From: Fodinibacter sp963811825
Lineage (GTDB): Bacteria > Actinomycetota > Actinomycetes > Actinomycetales > Dermatophilaceae
Reading direction: 5' to 3'
Assembly (NCBI GenBank): GCA_963811825.1
Contig: CAWESS010000018.1
Location: forward strand, 1 to 64,000
DNA length: 64,000 bases
This document shows positions 35,482 to 42,809 of the stretch, one piece after another. Below the pieces are notes generated by a model that did no database searches, had not been told where the DNA came from, and was given only the letters and a program-made list of their open reading frames with translations. The position numbers and the translations under genes are program-made. The first letter of the stretch is position 1. Each line of letters begins with the position of its first letter.

Positions 35482-36327
35482 GTGACGCTTCCCGCGTCGA
35501 CGCTGCCCGAATCCCGGGCCGGTCGCCCCCTCGTCATGGGCGTGGTCAACGTGACCCCCGACTCCTTCAGCGACGGTGGCGCGTGGTTCACCCCCGAGGA
35601 TGCCGTGGCGCACGGCCGCGACCTCGTCGCCCAGGGCGCCGACCTCCTCGACATCGGGGGCGAGTCCACCCGCCCCGGTGCGGAGCGGCCGAGCCTGGCC
35701 GAAGAGCTGCGCCGGGTCGTCCCCGTCATCGCCGCCCTGCGCGAGGTGGCCCCGGTGTCGGTCGACACCATGCGAGCCGACGTCGCGGCCGCGGCCCTGG
35801 ATGCCGGGGCCGCCATCGTCAACGACGTCAGCGGCGGGCTCGCCGACCCCGACATGGGTGCGCTCGTGGCCGAGCGGGGGGTCCCGTTCATCGCGATGCA
35901 CTGGCGCGGGCACAGCACGGTGATGCAGTCGCTCGCGGTCTACGACGACGTCGTGGCCGACGTGTCTCGCGAGCTCATGGCGCGGGTCGAGGCACTTTCC
36001 GCGGCTGGCGTGGCGCCCGAGCGCATCGTGCTCGACCCCGGGTTCGGGTTCGCCAAGAAGGCCGAGCACAACTGGGAGATCCTGCGCCGCCTCGACGAGG
36101 TCATGGCGCTGGGCCACCGGGTGCTCGTCGGCACCTCGCGCAAGACCTTCCTCGGGCACGTCGGACGTTCACCGGATGCCGTCCGCCCGCCTCTCGAACG
36201 CGACGTCGCCACCGCGGTCACGACCGCCCACGTGGCCGGTCTCGGGGTCTGGGCGGTGCGGGTGCACGACGTGGTCGCAACGATCGACACCCTCGACGTG
36301 GCCGATGCGCTGCGAGGCCCCGCATGA
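35482..36327 (+). CDS. folP: dihydropteroate synthase
   Basis: 281 residues, TIM barrel. It joins dihydropterin pyrophosphate to p-aminobenzoate and is the sulfonamide target. Conserved segments are MGVVNVTPDSFSDGG, DLLDIGGESTRPGA, AAIVNDVSGG, DPGFGFAKKAEHNWEILR and VGTSRKTFLG. GTG 35482 opens after the folE stop by seven bases. The stop overlaps the next start (ATGA). Confidence 0.96.
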   Translation: MTLPASTLPESRAGRPLVMGVVNVTPDSFSDGGAWFTPEDAVAHGRDLVAQGADLLDIGGESTRPGAERPSLAEELRRVVPVIAALREVAPVSVDTMRADVAAAALDAGAAIVNDVSGGLADPDMGALVAERGVPFIAMHWRGHSTVMQSLAVYDDVVADVSRELMARVEALSAAGVAPERIVLDPGFGFAKKAEHNWEILRRLDEVMALGHRVLVGTSRKTFLGHVGRSPDAVRPPLERDVATAVTTAHVAGLGVWAVRVHDVVATIDTLDVADALRGPA

Positions 36328-37211
36328 TCGATCGGATCGTCCTCAGTGGAGTGCGAGGCCGCGGGTTCCACGGCGTCTTCGAGCACGAGCGGCGCGAGGG
36401 CCAGGAGTTCGTCGTCGACGTCGAGCTCAGTGTCGACCTCGCGGCAGCAGGGGCGAGCGATGCCCTCGTCGACACCGTCAACTACGGCGAGATCGGCGCT
36501 GCCGTGCTCGCGCGCATCGAGGGTGAGCCGTACGACCTCATCGAGCGGTTGGCCGAGCTCATCGCCTCGGATGCGCTGTCGCACAGCGCCGTTGACGAGG
36601 TGACCGTGACGGTGCACAAGCCGCAGGCGCCGGTGGGGGTGCCGTTCGGTGACGTGACCGTGACAGTGACGCGGCAACGGCATCCGGCGCCTGTCGTGAT
36701 CGCGATCGGCGCCAACCTGGCACGCGGGACGGCACAGCCCCAGGACACGGTGGGCGACGCGATCGAGGCGCTCGGCCGGCATCCTGAGGTCACCGTCACG
36801 ACGGCATCCGGCCTCCATCACACCGAGCCCGTCGGCGGGCCGGAGCAGCCCGTGTACGTCAACGCCGTCGTGACCGCGCGCACCCGGCTGTCACCGGCGT
36901 CGCTCCTGCGAGAGCTGCACGCGGTCGAGGCGGCCTTCGACCGCACCCGCGAGGTGCGGTGGGGCGCGCGGACCCTTGACCTCGACCTCGTGCAGTACGG
37001 CGACCCGGCATCGGGCACTGACGTCACGAGCGACCGTCCGCACCTCACGCTCCCGCACCCGCGGGCCCACGAGCGCGCCTTCGTGCTCGTGCCGTGGCTC
37101 GAGGCCGACCCGGCGGCGGTGCTGCGCCACGACGGTGAGGTCGTGTCCGTGGCAGAGCTGGTCGCCACCGTCGACACCGGCGGGGTCCGCCCGCAGATGA
37201 GTGACTCATGA
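36324..37211 (+). CDS. bifunctional dihydroneopterin aldolase / HPPK fusion
   Basis: 295 residues with two enzymes in one chain. Residues 1-118 are dihydroneopterin aldolase (FolB): RIVLSGVRGRGFHGVFEHER, VNYGEIGAAVLARI, LIERLAELIA and VTVHKPQAPVGVPFGDV. Residues 125-295 are 6-hydroxymethyl-dihydropterin pyrophosphokinase (FolK): VIAIGANLARGTAQPQDTV, ASGLHHTEPVGGPEQPVYVNAV and RWGARTLDLDLVQYG. M. tuberculosis has the two as separate adjacent genes (folB, folK), so the fusion spares one gap in the pathway order folE-folP-folB-folK. It overlaps folP and the DUF3180 gene by four bases each. Confidence 0.95.
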   Translation: MIDRIVLSGVRGRGFHGVFEHERREGQEFVVDVELSVDLAAAGASDALVDTVNYGEIGAAVLARIEGEPYDLIERLAELIASDALSHSAVDEVTVTVHKPQAPVGVPFGDVTVTVTRQRHPAPVVIAIGANLARGTAQPQDTVGDAIEALGRHPEVTVTTASGLHHTEPVGGPEQPVYVNAVVTARTRLSPASLLRELHAVEAAFDRTREVRWGARTLDLDLVQYGDPASGTDVTSDRPHLTLPHPRAHERAFVLVPWLEADPAAVLRHDGEVVSVAELVATVDTGGVRPQMSDS

Positions 37212-37702
37212 CGCGGCACAAAGAGATTCGTGTGCAGACCCTTGCACTGGTGGCCGCGGTGACCGGGATCGTCGGCTTCGGGGTGTTCTCGTTGTTGACC
37301 CGCGACGGTTCGCTCGTGCCGCGGCCCTCGCTGCTCGCGGGGGTGCTGCTCGTCGCCATGGGTGGTCTGGTGCTCTGGATGGCGCGGCCGGTACGGCGCT
37401 ACCTGGCGGGGCAGGCCAATGGCTCGCTCGACCCGTTGCGGGCGGCGCGCGTCGTCGTGCTCGCCCAGGCCGCGGCACTGACGGGTGCGGCGGCGGCCGG
37501 CTGGTACCTCAGCCAGATCGCCGTGGTCGCGACCGACCTGTCCCTCGTCGCGAACCAGGGGCGGCTCCTGCCGCTCGCCGCGCTCGTCGTGGCCGCGCTG
37601 GCCCTGTCGGCCGCAGGGGTGGTCGCCCAACGCTGGTGCCGCATCGACCCGCCGGATGCCGGTGACGGCGACGCCCAGCCCGTTCCGCCGACCCTGCCGT
37701 AG
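37208..37702 (+). CDS. DUF3180 membrane protein
   Basis: 164 residues with four membrane helices (about residues 9-28, 39-58, 83-102 and 121-141). The strongly hydrophobic pattern and its place just after folK identify the actinobacterial DUF3180 family (Rv3605c). Function is unknown. GTG/ATG overlap with the fusion gene (ATGA) makes it the last gene of the ftsH-fol operon. A hairpin follows at 37710. Confidence 0.88.
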   Translation: MTRHKEIRVQTLALVAAVTGIVGFGVFSLLTRDGSLVPRPSLLAGVLLVAMGGLVLWMARPVRRYLAGQANGSLDPLRAARVVVLAQAAALTGAAAAGWYLSQIAVVATDLSLVANQGRLLPLAALVVAALALSAAGVVAQRWCRIDPPDAGDGDAQPVPPTLP

Positions 37703-37709
37703 ACCTGAC

Positions 37710-37767
37710 GACGGGGTTGTCCGCTCATGACGCGCGTACATGCCCGTCCCGAGCGGACGACCCCGTC
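37710..37767 (+). terminator. terminator of the ftsH-folate operon
   Basis: GACGGGGTTGTCCGCTC (37710-37726) pairs with GAGCGGACGACCCCGTC (37751-37767), with one G-U pair, around a 24-nt loop. It marks the boundary between the conserved operon and the accessory region that follows. Confidence 0.65.
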
Positions 37768-37847
37768 ATTAGTGGACCATGGAGATCCCGGCGACGGGTT
37801 CATGCGAATCGACTCGAAGGCCGCGACGCCCACAGGAGGTGGCACCC

Positions 37848-38461
37848 ATGGACTTCTTTCCCGACGCGAGGCCGCCGCAGGAGGAAGAGCCCGAGGAGGG
37901 CTACCAGCCGGTGTGGAGCAGCGCCCCCGAAGACATCCTGCCCGGGGTGGTGCCGGTAGAACTGCTCATCGCCCGCTCGGCGAGCACCGTCGTCATGCTC
38001 ACCGGCATTCGCGCCTTCCCCCAGGGGTTGGCCATGAGCCTGGCCATCGTGTGCGAGGTCCCGTGGAGCGCCGGGACCTGCATGCTGAGGTCTTTGACGG
38101 CCCCTACCACCACGGCATGGGCGAGCAGTGGCAGGCCGAGCGCTTGAAGTGGGGCTTCGAGTTCGCTGACGGTCGCCGGGCCACCAACGTCGATCCACCC
38201 GCTTGGGACGGCCAGGACGAACGCCCTTGGAAGGACAGGACCTGGCGCCCGGATCGTCCCGTCCTCAACGGCCAAGGGGGCGGAGGCAGCCAACGCGCGA
38301 TCGACCGCGACTACTGGTTGTGGCCCCTGCCACCGCCCGGACGCCTCCGGGTGGTCTTTCAGTGGCCCCAGCAGGGCATCGTGACCACGACTCACGACCT
38401 GGACGCGAAGCCGTTCCTCGACGCGGCCGCACGCTCACAGCCGGTATGGGGCCCGGAGTAG
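37848..38461 (+). pseudogene. hypothetical protein, one-base frameshift
   Basis: ATG 37848 has a perfect AGGAGGT Shine-Dalgarno. The first frame encodes MDFFPDARPPQEEEPEEGYQ and a hydrophobic stretch (LTGIRAFPQGLAMSLAIVCE); after one missing base near 38070 the sense continues in another frame as RRDLHAEVFDGPYHHG, WGFEFADGRRATN and WLWPLPPPGRLRVVFQWP up to TAG 38461, about 204 residues in all. I recognise it as a recurring actinobacterial hypothetical with no known role. Codon use stays normal in both halves, which favours a sequence error over decay, but the neighbouring gene is truly degraded. Confidence 0.6.
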
Positions 38462-38579
38462 ACACCAAGCCGTATTGGCGGACTGAGAACGGAGCTACCG
38501 GCGTCACGGACACGTCGTTCCGCTGATGCCCCGTCACGCCGACGCGACGAGCTTCCGGTCATGCCTCGTGGAGTGTGGT

Positions 38580-39130
38580 TCAGAGGGCCAGCAACCCATC
38601 GGCGAGGCTCTGCTTGACCCGCCACTGCTGTTCGCCGGGCGCCTGGCCGGGGAAGCCCCCGCTACGAAACACCGCGTTCAGGTAGGACGGGAGGACGCGG
38701 ACGGCATGGCGACTTCACCGAGGAAGACGCCTTCCGCGGTGGCGTCCGGGAGCCGGAACCCGTACGGCCCGCCCCCGCTGATGTTGGCCTTGTGCAGGGT
38801 CGGGGGCCACCGGCTAGGACGAAGGCGCCACCCTCGACGTCGTCGGTGCTCCACTCCCGCCACGCCTCGGGATCGCGCCGAAGGTAGTACTCCCGAGCCA
38901 CGGCACTCGGAGTAGCGTGATCCCTCCAGCTCGAGCGGCCGGAGCGGCTCCGCTCGCGTCGACGTTAGTGCCAGTGCAGGGTGCGTGCCCACCAATCGCA
39001 CGTCGCCCACCAGACGCAGCCAGGCTCGAAGCCGGGTTCACGGACCTGTCTGCCCGTACTGCCTCAGCTCGTGCCAGACCTGCTCCCGCTCTCCGCGTTC
39101 GTACCGCGCGAGCCACCCCGGTGATGCCAT
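38580..39130 (-). pseudogene. decayed hypothetical gene with several frameshifts and an internal deletion
   Basis: Minus-strand fragments of one protein lie in order in different frames. From ATG 39130: MASPGWLARYERGEREQVWH and ELRQYGQTG; then LRLVGDVRLVGTHPALALTS and LRPLELEGSRYSE; then AREYYLRRDPEAWREWSTDD and VEGGAFVLAGG; then PPTLHKANISGGGPYGFRLP with DATAEGVFLGEV; then VLPSYLNAVFRSGGFPG, ending at a stop near 38580. From memory, intact relatives in Actinobacteria are about 270-300 residues and have about 80 more between the first two pieces, so a deletion is likely besides at least four frameshifts. The function of the family is unknown. On either side (38462-38579 and 39131-39250) I see no gene. 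Confidence 0.55.
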
Positions 39131-39250
39131 GTGCCCATCCTGCCCAGTGCGCGCTGCCCCAGATGCTGGTTCGTGCGGGGCTCTTCATGGCCCGCTGCGC
39201 CTTGTGTATTCGTACTGCCGCTGTCGAGGGCCTTGGGCGGAGCCCGGTGG

Positions 39251-39775
39251 TCAGGGACGTGGGGTGGCCTCCGTGCCTTGGGCGTACATGAGTGAGCCCG
39301 GGGTGGTGAGCCGTTCCCCGGTCTCGATCAGGGTCTTGAGCCCGGAGAGGATCATCGGCCAGCCGCCGTACAGCTCGGCGTTGGCGCTGGCCGGCAGCTG
39401 GTCGTGCACGACGGTGAGCCGGCAGGAATCTCCCACCGGTTCGATCTCCCAGGTGACCCGGGTCGTGCCCTGGCCCTGCACCTCCTGACTCCACAGCGCG
39501 TTGAACGACTGCACCAGCAGGTGCGGGGGCTCGACGACGAGGTTCGTCCCCTCGGCGATGTCGACCACCCCGGGCATTCCGGCGCGGTAGGTGGACCCGG
39601 TGGTCCAGTCCGAATGGGTCTGGACCCCGAAGCTGAACGTGGCGCGCAGCACTGGGTCGGTGATGGCTTCCCAGATCTGCTCGGGGGTGGCCTTGATGTA
39701 GATCTCGAACACGGCTGTGTCCGTGACCGGGGCCGTGCCACGGGCGAACGAGACGGTGGTGTGCTTGGCAGTCAC
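39251..39775 (-). CDS. SRPBCC (AHSA1-like) domain protein
   Basis: 174 residues with the START/Bet v 1 fold of the AHSA1 subfamily: TAVFEIYIKATPEQIWEAIT at the start, WTTGSTYRAGMPGVVDIAEG and TRVTWEIEPVGDSCRLTVVHDQL in the middle, and GGWPMILSGLKTLIETGE at the end. It may bind a hydrophobic small molecule; members next to ArsR regulators are common and mostly uncharacterised. GTG 39775 overlaps the stop of the regulator gene (GTGA), so the two are translated together. Confidence 0.88.
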   Translation of the reverse strand: MTAKHTTVSFARGTAPVTDTAVFEIYIKATPEQIWEAITDPVLRATFSFGVQTHSDWTTGSTYRAGMPGVVDIAEGTNLVVEPPHLLVQSFNALWSQEVQGQGTTRVTWEIEPVGDSCRLTVVHDQLPASANAELYGGWPMILSGLKTLIETGERLTTPGSLMYAQGTEATPRP

Positions 39776-40083
39776 GGGTTCTCCTCCAGGTGGGTCTTGA
39801 GCTCGGTGAGCGCAGCGGCCCACGGCTCGGCGTACTTGCTCACCCAGCGGTCGTGGATGAGACGGATCGGGACGGGGTTGAGGAAGTGCAGCTTCTCTCG
39901 TCCGTGCTTGCGGGAGGTGACCAGGCCGGCCTCTTCCAGGACCCTCAGGTGCTTCATGACCCCGAAGCGCGTCATCGGCACCCGCTCCACCAGGGCGGTC
40001 AACGTCTGACCGTCCTGGGCGAACAGGGCATCGAGCAGCCCGCGCCGGGTGGGGTCGGCAAGGGCCTTGAACACCAGGTCCAT
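39772..40083 (-). CDS. ArsR family transcriptional regulator
   Basis: 103 residues, single winged helix-turn-helix: FKALADPTRRGLLDALFAQD, LTALVERVPMTRFGVMKHLRVLEEAGLV and a charged wing RKHGREKLHFLNPVPIRLIH. No metal-binding cysteines are present, so it belongs to the non-metal branch that pairs with SRPBCC genes. ATG 40083 has GAGGG about eight bases upstream; a GTG at 40101 is the alternative. An operator between its -35 and -10 boxes suggests autorepression. Confidence 0.9.
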   Translation of the reverse strand: MDLVFKALADPTRRGLLDALFAQDGQTLTALVERVPMTRFGVMKHLRVLEEAGLVTSRKHGREKLHFLNPVPIRLIHDRWVSKYAEPWAAALTELKTHLEENP

Positions 40084-40109
40084 GTCCACATCCCTCGTCA
40101 CGCCCTCGA

Positions 40110-40139
40110 CAGATAGGTGACCAAATGGTCACATGTCAA
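40110..40139 (-). promoter_or_regulatory. consensus promoter with ArsR operator
   Basis: On the minus strand TTGACA (40139-40134), an 18-bp spacer and TATCTG (40115-40110) form a near-perfect promoter. The spacer is filled by GTGACCATTTGGTCAC (40132-40117), a palindrome with 7-bp arms. This geometry implies steric repression by the ArsR protein it drives. The divergent OsmC gene begins 50 bases away and could share control. Confidence 0.75.
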
Positions 40140-40188
40140 GAGGGTCACTCGCGAGGTCTCGCGGCGGCGCCTTCGGCAGAATCAGGAC

Positions 40189-40577
40189 ATGGAACTGTCA
40201 CCGTTCGGCGTGACCGCCACGGCCGGCACCCTCCGCGTTCCCGGGGGTGTCGCATTGAGTCACCAGTGGACCGAGGAAGGCGTCATGGCCTCACCGGTTG
40301 TCAACGGCGCCCAGGTGCTCCACCTCTCGGTGGCGCTGTGTGTCCTCAACGACACCTACCGCGAGGCCGAGCGGTTGGGCGTCAAGGTCGAGGGCGTAGC
40401 GGTCGAGCCGACGGCAGCTTCGATGAGGAGTGGCGCTCGACCGGTATCGAGTACCGCGTCACGCTCGACTCCACTGCGCCGGCGGCGGCACTCGACCACC
40501 TGCGCGCTGCGGTCGACGAGGTCGCGGAGATCCCGCGGGCGCTCCGCGCGGGGGCGCCCGTCGACAGAGTTGTGTGA
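40189..40577 (+). pseudogene. OsmC family protein, one-base frameshift
   Basis: About 129 residues when joined across one missing base near 40400-40415. The first frame gives MELSPFGVTATAGTLRVPGG, NGAQVLHLSVALCVLNDTYREAERLGV (in two parts), with the conserved cysteine in LSVALCVLNDTY; the second gives DGSFDEEWRSTGIEYRVTLD and AAVDEVAEIPRALRAGAPV. OsmC/Ohr proteins reduce organic peroxides through two cysteines; only one is visible here, so it belongs to a branch with uncertain activity. ATG 40189 has a weak AGGA upstream. It is divergent from the ArsR pair and converges with nuoD. Confidence 0.7.
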
Positions 40578-40623
40578 CGTCGTCGTCGCGACCGCTCTGG
40601 TGCTGGTCTGCCCAGGGACGCCG

Positions 40624-41841
40624 CTACTTGTCGACGTCCCCGACGACGAAGAACATCGAGCCGAGCACGGCCACCATGTCGGCGACGAGGCACCCGGGCA
40701 GCACCTTCGAGAGCACCTGCACGTTGTTGAACGACGCCGAGCGCAGCTTCAGCCGCCACGGCGTCTTCTCGCCGCGCGACACCAGGTGGTAGCCGTTGAA
40801 CCCCAGCGGGTTCTCGGTGGCCGTGTAGCGCTCGCCCTCGGGCACCTTGAGCACCTTGGGCAGCCGCTGGTTGACCGGCCCCGCCGGCAACGCGCCCAAC
40901 GTGTCGATGCAGGCCTCGGCGAGGTCGAGGCTCACGTGCACCTGCTCGAGCAGCACCTCGAGCCGAGCCAGGCAGTCGCCCGCGGTGCGCGTCACGACGC
41001 GGCCGGGTCCGCCGGGCGCGAACAGGGTGCCGTACGCCAGGTAGGGGTCGTCGCGGCGCAGGTCGACGTCGAGCCCGCTGGCCCGGGCGATCGGCCCGGA
41101 CACGCCGTATGCCGTGCACGTCGCCACGTCGAGCACCCCCACCCCGCGCGTGCGCGCCTCGAGGATCTCGTTGCCGACGATGAGGGACTCGAGCTCGGGG
41201 AGCCGACGACGCACGGCGGCCACGGCATCCGAGACGCGGCCGAGCCACCCGGCGGGGACGTCCTCCTTCAGGCCCCCGACCCGGTTGAACATGTAGTGCA
41301 TCCGCCCGCCGGATGCCTCCTCCATGACCGCCTGCAGCTCCTCGCGCTCGCGGAAGGCGTAGAAGACCGGGGTGATGGCGCCGAGCTCGAGCGGGTAGGA
41401 GCCGAGGAACATCAGGTGCGACAGCACGCGGTTGAGCTCGGCGAGCAGGGTGCGCAGCCAGACGGCGCGCTCGGGCACCTCCATGCCGAGCATCGCCTCG
41501 ACGCCGAGCACGACGCCCAGCTCGTTGCTGAAGGCCGAAAGCCAGTCGTGCCGGTTCGCGAGCACGGTGATCTGCCGGTAGTCGCGCACCTCGAACAGCT
41601 TCTCGGCACCACGGTGCATGTAGCCGATGATCGGCTCGGCCGAGACGATGCGCTCGCCGTCGAGCACCACGCGCAGGCGCAGCACCCCGTGGGTCGCCGG
41701 GTGTTGCGGCCCGATGTTGAGCACCATGTCGGCGGTGGCCAGCGCCCCCGCGCCCATCCCGACGTCCAGCGCTCGGTGGCCGGGTGCAGTCGCTGCGGCG
41801 CCGGTCCCGGTGTCGGTGGTCACGTCGTCAGTGTGCCGCAT
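40624..41841 (-). CDS. nuoD: orphan NADH-quinone oxidoreductase subunit D (49-kDa subunit homologue)
   Basis: 405 residues. The sequence is a clear NuoD: NIGPQHPATHGVLRLRVVLD, IGYMHRGAEKLFEVRDYRQI, NRHDWLSAFSNELG, YMFNRVGGLKEDVPAGWLG and the end SMFFVVGDVDK. The Arg of HGVLR (R55) and of YMHRG, which in complex I lie beside cluster N2, are both present, as is the quinone-site His of PATHG. No other complex I subunit is encoded nearby. It overlaps by 22 bases the MidA-family methyltransferase gene upstream. ATG 41841 is used; GTG 41823, which overlaps the midA stop as GTGA, is an alternative. What complex it joins is unknown. Confidence 0.9.
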   Translation of the reverse strand: MRHTDDVTTDTGTGAAATAPGHRALDVGMGAGALATADMVLNIGPQHPATHGVLRLRVVLDGERIVSAEPIIGYMHRGAEKLFEVRDYRQITVLANRHDWLSAFSNELGVVLGVEAMLGMEVPERAVWLRTLLAELNRVLSHLMFLGSYPLELGAITPVFYAFREREELQAVMEEASGGRMHYMFNRVGGLKEDVPAGWLGRVSDAVAAVRRRLPELESLIVGNEILEARTRGVGVLDVATCTAYGVSGPIARASGLDVDLRRDDPYLAYGTLFAPGGPGRVVTRTAGDCLARLEVLLEQVHVSLDLAEACIDTLGALPAGPVNQRLPKVLKVPEGERYTATENPLGFNGYHLVSRGEKTPWRLKLRSASFNNVQVLSKVLPGCLVADMVAVLGSMFFVVGDVDK

Positions 41842-42779
41842 CGGCGCAGCACCCAGTGGAACGCGCCCAGCCCGTTCGGGTCGGTGAGGGCCGCGGCCGC
41901 GCCCGACCTGGACAGCGCCTCGACGTAGGCGGCCGGGTCGGTGCGGGCCAGCTCGTGCGCGGGAAGAGCGGCCGTGACGCCGAGGTCGCGCAGCCAGTCG
42001 CGCTGGGTACCCACCTCGTCGTGATCCAGTGAGTCGATGGCGACGTGGGCCGTGAGGTCACACGACCCGTCGGGCACCGGCGCCACCAGTGACCCCGCTC
42101 GGTATGCCGTGAGCGTGCCGTCCGCGGGCCGCTCACCGAGCGTGTGGCCGTAGTCGACGGCGAGCACCGCACCACGCCGAACCCGCGACACGAGGTCGCT
42201 CCACGCGGCATCCCGGGTCAGGCCGATCTCCACGCGCGCCCCGACGGGCAGGTCGCCCACCGGCCAGTGCTGCTCGCACCACGCGAGCTCGTCCGGGGTC
42301 GGCGGGCCACCGAGCCCCTCCTCCCCCGTGGCGGGGTCCACGAGCACCACCGCCACCCGCCCCGGCGCCACCACCTGCGCGATCGTGCACGGCACGACGT
42401 CGAGCCACTCGTGGGCCACGACGAGCACGTCGTCCAGGTCTGCGAGGTCATCGGGAAGCGCACCCCCGCCCGGCGAGCGAACCCACGCCACGGCATCCGG
42501 GATGCCGTGTGGCCGGCTCACGACGTCGACGCCCGTGAGTGCCAGGTCGGGTCGGGCGGTGTGCAGGTGGCTGAGCAGTTCCCCACGCCCGCAGCCGATG
42601 TCGACGACGTGCGTGGCGCCCTCGCGGTCGGCCAGCCGCCCGACGGCCTCCGCGAGGACGACCCCCAGCGGGCCGTGCGTCGACGTCGTGAAGTGCCCCG
42701 CCGGGCCGGTGGCGTCGCGGTAGAAGCCCGCAGGCCCGTAGAGCGCCTCGTGCCACGCCTGCCGCCACGGAACCATCAC
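41820..42779 (-). CDS. MidA/NDUFAF7-family protein arginine methyltransferase (COG1565)
   Basis: 319 residues. Family marks are WHEALYGPAGFYRDATGPAG, GHFTTSTHGPLGVVLAEAV, the SAM motif VVDIGCGRGELLSHL, AHEWLDVVPC (equivalent to NELLDALP), LAVDYGHTLG and GTLTAYRAG. The mitochondrial homologue NDUFAF7 dimethylates an arginine of NDUFS2, the NuoD homologue, during complex I assembly. Here the gene sits directly upstream of a nuoD and overlaps it, so NuoD is the obvious substrate. A TACCGT box (42791-42786) predicts transcription from GTG 42779, next to ATG 42776. Confidence 0.88.
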   Translation of the reverse strand: MMVPWRQAWHEALYGPAGFYRDATGPAGHFTTSTHGPLGVVLAEAVGRLADREGATHVVDIGCGRGELLSHLHTARPDLALTGVDVVSRPHGIPDAVAWVRSPGGGALPDDLADLDDVLVVAHEWLDVVPCTIAQVVAPGRVAVVLVDPATGEEGLGGPPTPDELAWCEQHWPVGDLPVGARVEIGLTRDAAWSDLVSRVRRGAVLAVDYGHTLGERPADGTLTAYRAGSLVAPVPDGSCDLTAHVAIDSLDHDEVGTQRDWLRDLGVTAALPAHELARTDPAAYVEALSRSGAAAALTDPNGLGAFHWVLRRCGTLTT

Positions 42780-42785
42780 GCCCGC

Positions 42786-42802
42786 ACGGTACGCGGTAGC
42801 GT
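42786..42802. promoter_or_regulatory. compact divergent promoter between midA and the DUF2520 gene
   Basis: Only 30 bases separate the two start codons. A minus-strand TACCGT (42791-42786) and a plus-strand TAGCGT (42797-42802) face away from each other, each placed so that transcription begins at or next to its GTG. Both mRNAs would be leaderless, and RNA polymerase could serve only one side at a time. Confidence 0.6.
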
Positions 42803-42809
42803 GCGCGGC

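Noticed and set aside
37727..37847. Earlier start for the hypothetical gene at 37848
   Set aside because: Upstream codons fall in the terminator hairpin, and ATG 37848 has a perfect AGGAGGT at the right distance.
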